A DNA stretch of 64,000 nt from Chitinophaga pinensis (GTDB lineage Bacteria; Bacteroidota; Bacteroidia; Flavobacteriales_D; Crocinitomicaceae): the NCBI GenBank assembly GCA_943324745.2, contig CALPMT020000009.1, positions 1 through 64,000 of the forward strand. Reading direction: 5' to 3'. Each line of letters opens with the position of its first letter. Position 1 is the first letter of the stretch. The translations under genes were made by a program, and so were the position numbers. Positions 63,144 through 64,000 of this stretch are shown one piece after another. The notes beneath the pieces were generated by a model, which did not search any database, was not told the origin of the DNA, and saw only the letters and a program-made list of their open reading frames with translations.

Positions 63144-64000
63144 GTCAGCCAAACGAAAAATTACAGTTGCAGTTACCGGCTTAAATGCCGTTGACAGTCC
63201 TGGGCCAGGAGTAGCTGTGATACGTGGAATCCGAGACTGTGAGGATTTTGACGTTCGAATTATAGGGCTTTCCTATGAATCGCTAGAGCCAGGTATTTAT
63301 ATGGAGGGAATAGCAGACAAAGTGTACCAAATTCCTTATCCAGCAGCTGGTACAGAAACATTATTGAGTAGAATTGAATACATTCATGCGATTGAAAAAA
63401 TTGATGTAATCATTCCAAATTTTGATGCTGAATTACATAACTTCATTAAAATTTCTCCTCTATTAAAAGAGTTCGGAATTGCGACTTTTTTGCCAACAAA
63501 TGAGCAGTTTGAATCAAGAGACAAAGTTAATTTATTCAAATTTGGAGAAAAACATGGATTTCTTATCCCAAAAGATAAAACGATTTATGATCTAAGTGAA
63601 CTTCCTGCGGTTGCAAAAGACTTTGGATATCCATTAGTTGTGAAAGGTAAATATTATGAGGCGACAGTTGCTTACACCCTTGAACAAGCTCAAAAAGCTT
63701 TTCACAAATTAAATGCTAAATGGGGACTGCCAATTATTGTACAAGAATTTATATCAGGAACGGAAGTAAATATTGCTGCACTTGGTGATGGTGAAGGGAA
63801 TACAATCTCTGCTGTTCCAATGCGTAAATTGTTTATTACTGACAAAGGAAAAGCGTGGGCTGGAATTACTTTAGAGGAACAATCATTAATTGATTTAGCA
63901 GAAAAATTTATCAGTGCAACCAAATGGAAGGGTGGATTTGAAATTGAAATCATGAGAACACAAGATGGTAAACCATACATTATGGAAGTGAATCCAAGAT
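63136..64000 (+). CDS. ATP-grasp ligase, partial (PqqD-linked)
   Basis: The gene begins ATG at 63136, inside the end of the PqqD-like gene, and runs off the window; 288 residues are visible. N-terminal VTGLNAVDSPGPGVAVIRGI is a CarB/DUF201-like pre-ATP-grasp Rossmann segment. The grasp core is seen in GYPLVVKGKYYEATVAYT, GLPIIVQEFISGTEVNIAAL and, at the edge, GFEIEIMRTQDGKPYIMEVNPR, which holds the Glu and Asn metal ligands in MEVNPR. It would activate a carboxylate with ATP and join it to an amine. The acceptor is unknown; with PqqD beside it, a peptide substrate is plausible. Confidence 0.85.
   Translation, partial: MIKSAKRKITVAVTGLNAVDSPGPGVAVIRGIRDCEDFDVRIIGLSYESLEPGIYMEGIADKVYQIPYPAAGTETLLSRIEYIHAIEKIDVIIPNFDAELHNFIKISPLLKEFGIATFLPTNEQFESRDKVNLFKFGEKHGFLIPKDKTIYDLSELPAVAKDFGYPLVVKGKYYEATVAYTLEQAQKAFHKLNAKWGLPIIVQEFISGTEVNIAALGDGEGNTISAVPMRKLFITDKGKAWAGITLEEQSLIDLAEKFISATKWKGGFEIEIMRTQDGKPYIMEVNPR

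Noticed and set aside
15-64000. tRNA or rRNA genes
   Set aside because: No gap between genes shows a tRNA-like cloverleaf or T-loop sequence, and no rRNA segments were recognised; most gaps are too short and AT-rich. A tRNAscan run would settle it.

Overview
The window reads as chromosomal DNA of a low-GC Bacteroidota bacterium, most likely a member of Flavobacteriales. That placement is inferred from several things seen in the sequence: promoter -7 boxes of the TAnnTTTG type in front of many genes; proteins with C-terminal sorting tails of the type IX secretion system (T9SS); an ExbB-ExbD-ExbD-TonB operon with a PstS-like lipoprotein; the bacillithiol-linked protein YtxJ; and an SdhCAB complex with a single b-type membrane subunit. 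No tRNA, rRNA or CRISPR array was seen. A genus is not claimed.

Layout. 1-384: 3' end of an ISL3/ISAon1-like transposase and a terminator. 385-5101 (minus): fatty acid/phospholipid initiation operon DUF177-rpmF-plsX-fabH-accB-accC. 5209-7693 (minus): leucyl aminopeptidase and pdxA. 7865-13715 (minus): exbB, two exbD, tonB, a small membrane protein, a PstS-like lipoprotein and a TPR protein, an energy-transduction locus. 13921-20343 (minus): purE, dut, sugar nucleotidyltransferase, TPR lipoprotein, DUF4292 lipoprotein, EnvC-like protein, ribE, tightly packed. 20528-26038: secreted M43 protease, oligopeptide-binding lipoprotein, PolB-like exonuclease, two small lipoproteins. 26140-28583 (plus): pheS, ytxJ, glutaminyl cyclase. 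28638-34181 (minus): trpS, thioredoxin, DUF983, then sdhCAB. 34182-34521 holds a large imperfect inverted repeat. 34522-36228 (minus): sugar MFS transporter.

36380-42061 is the most accessory-looking part (plus strand): a DUF6438 lipid/secreted protein, a polysaccharide-lyase-like lipoprotein and a beta-barrel-like protein in overlapping order; a cassette of SRPBCC, DoxX, DUF4287 and SRPBCC proteins; a decayed antitoxin-like gene; MmcQ/YjbR and a Qnr-like pentapeptide protein; and SCO1. 42062-51777 (minus) is one overlapping chain: glycosyltransferase, Wza, Wzc (with a tyrosine-glycine tail encoded by a hexanucleotide repeat), RfbC, a WecA/MraY-like transferase, lytic transglycosylase and uvrA. 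It links exopolysaccharide export with wall remodelling.

51915-62770 holds wall and envelope genes: PBP4-type carboxypeptidase, Ddl, PASTA protein, a T9SS cargo-like protein, an RluD-type pseudouridine synthase, a TPR-PD40-OmpA protein resembling PorE, and a LytS/LytTR two-component pair. The right edge (62898-64000) carries a PqqD-like peptide chaperone overlapping an ATP-grasp ligase that runs off the window. This pair is the best candidate for an undescribed peptide- or amino-acid-modifying system, but only its first two genes are visible.
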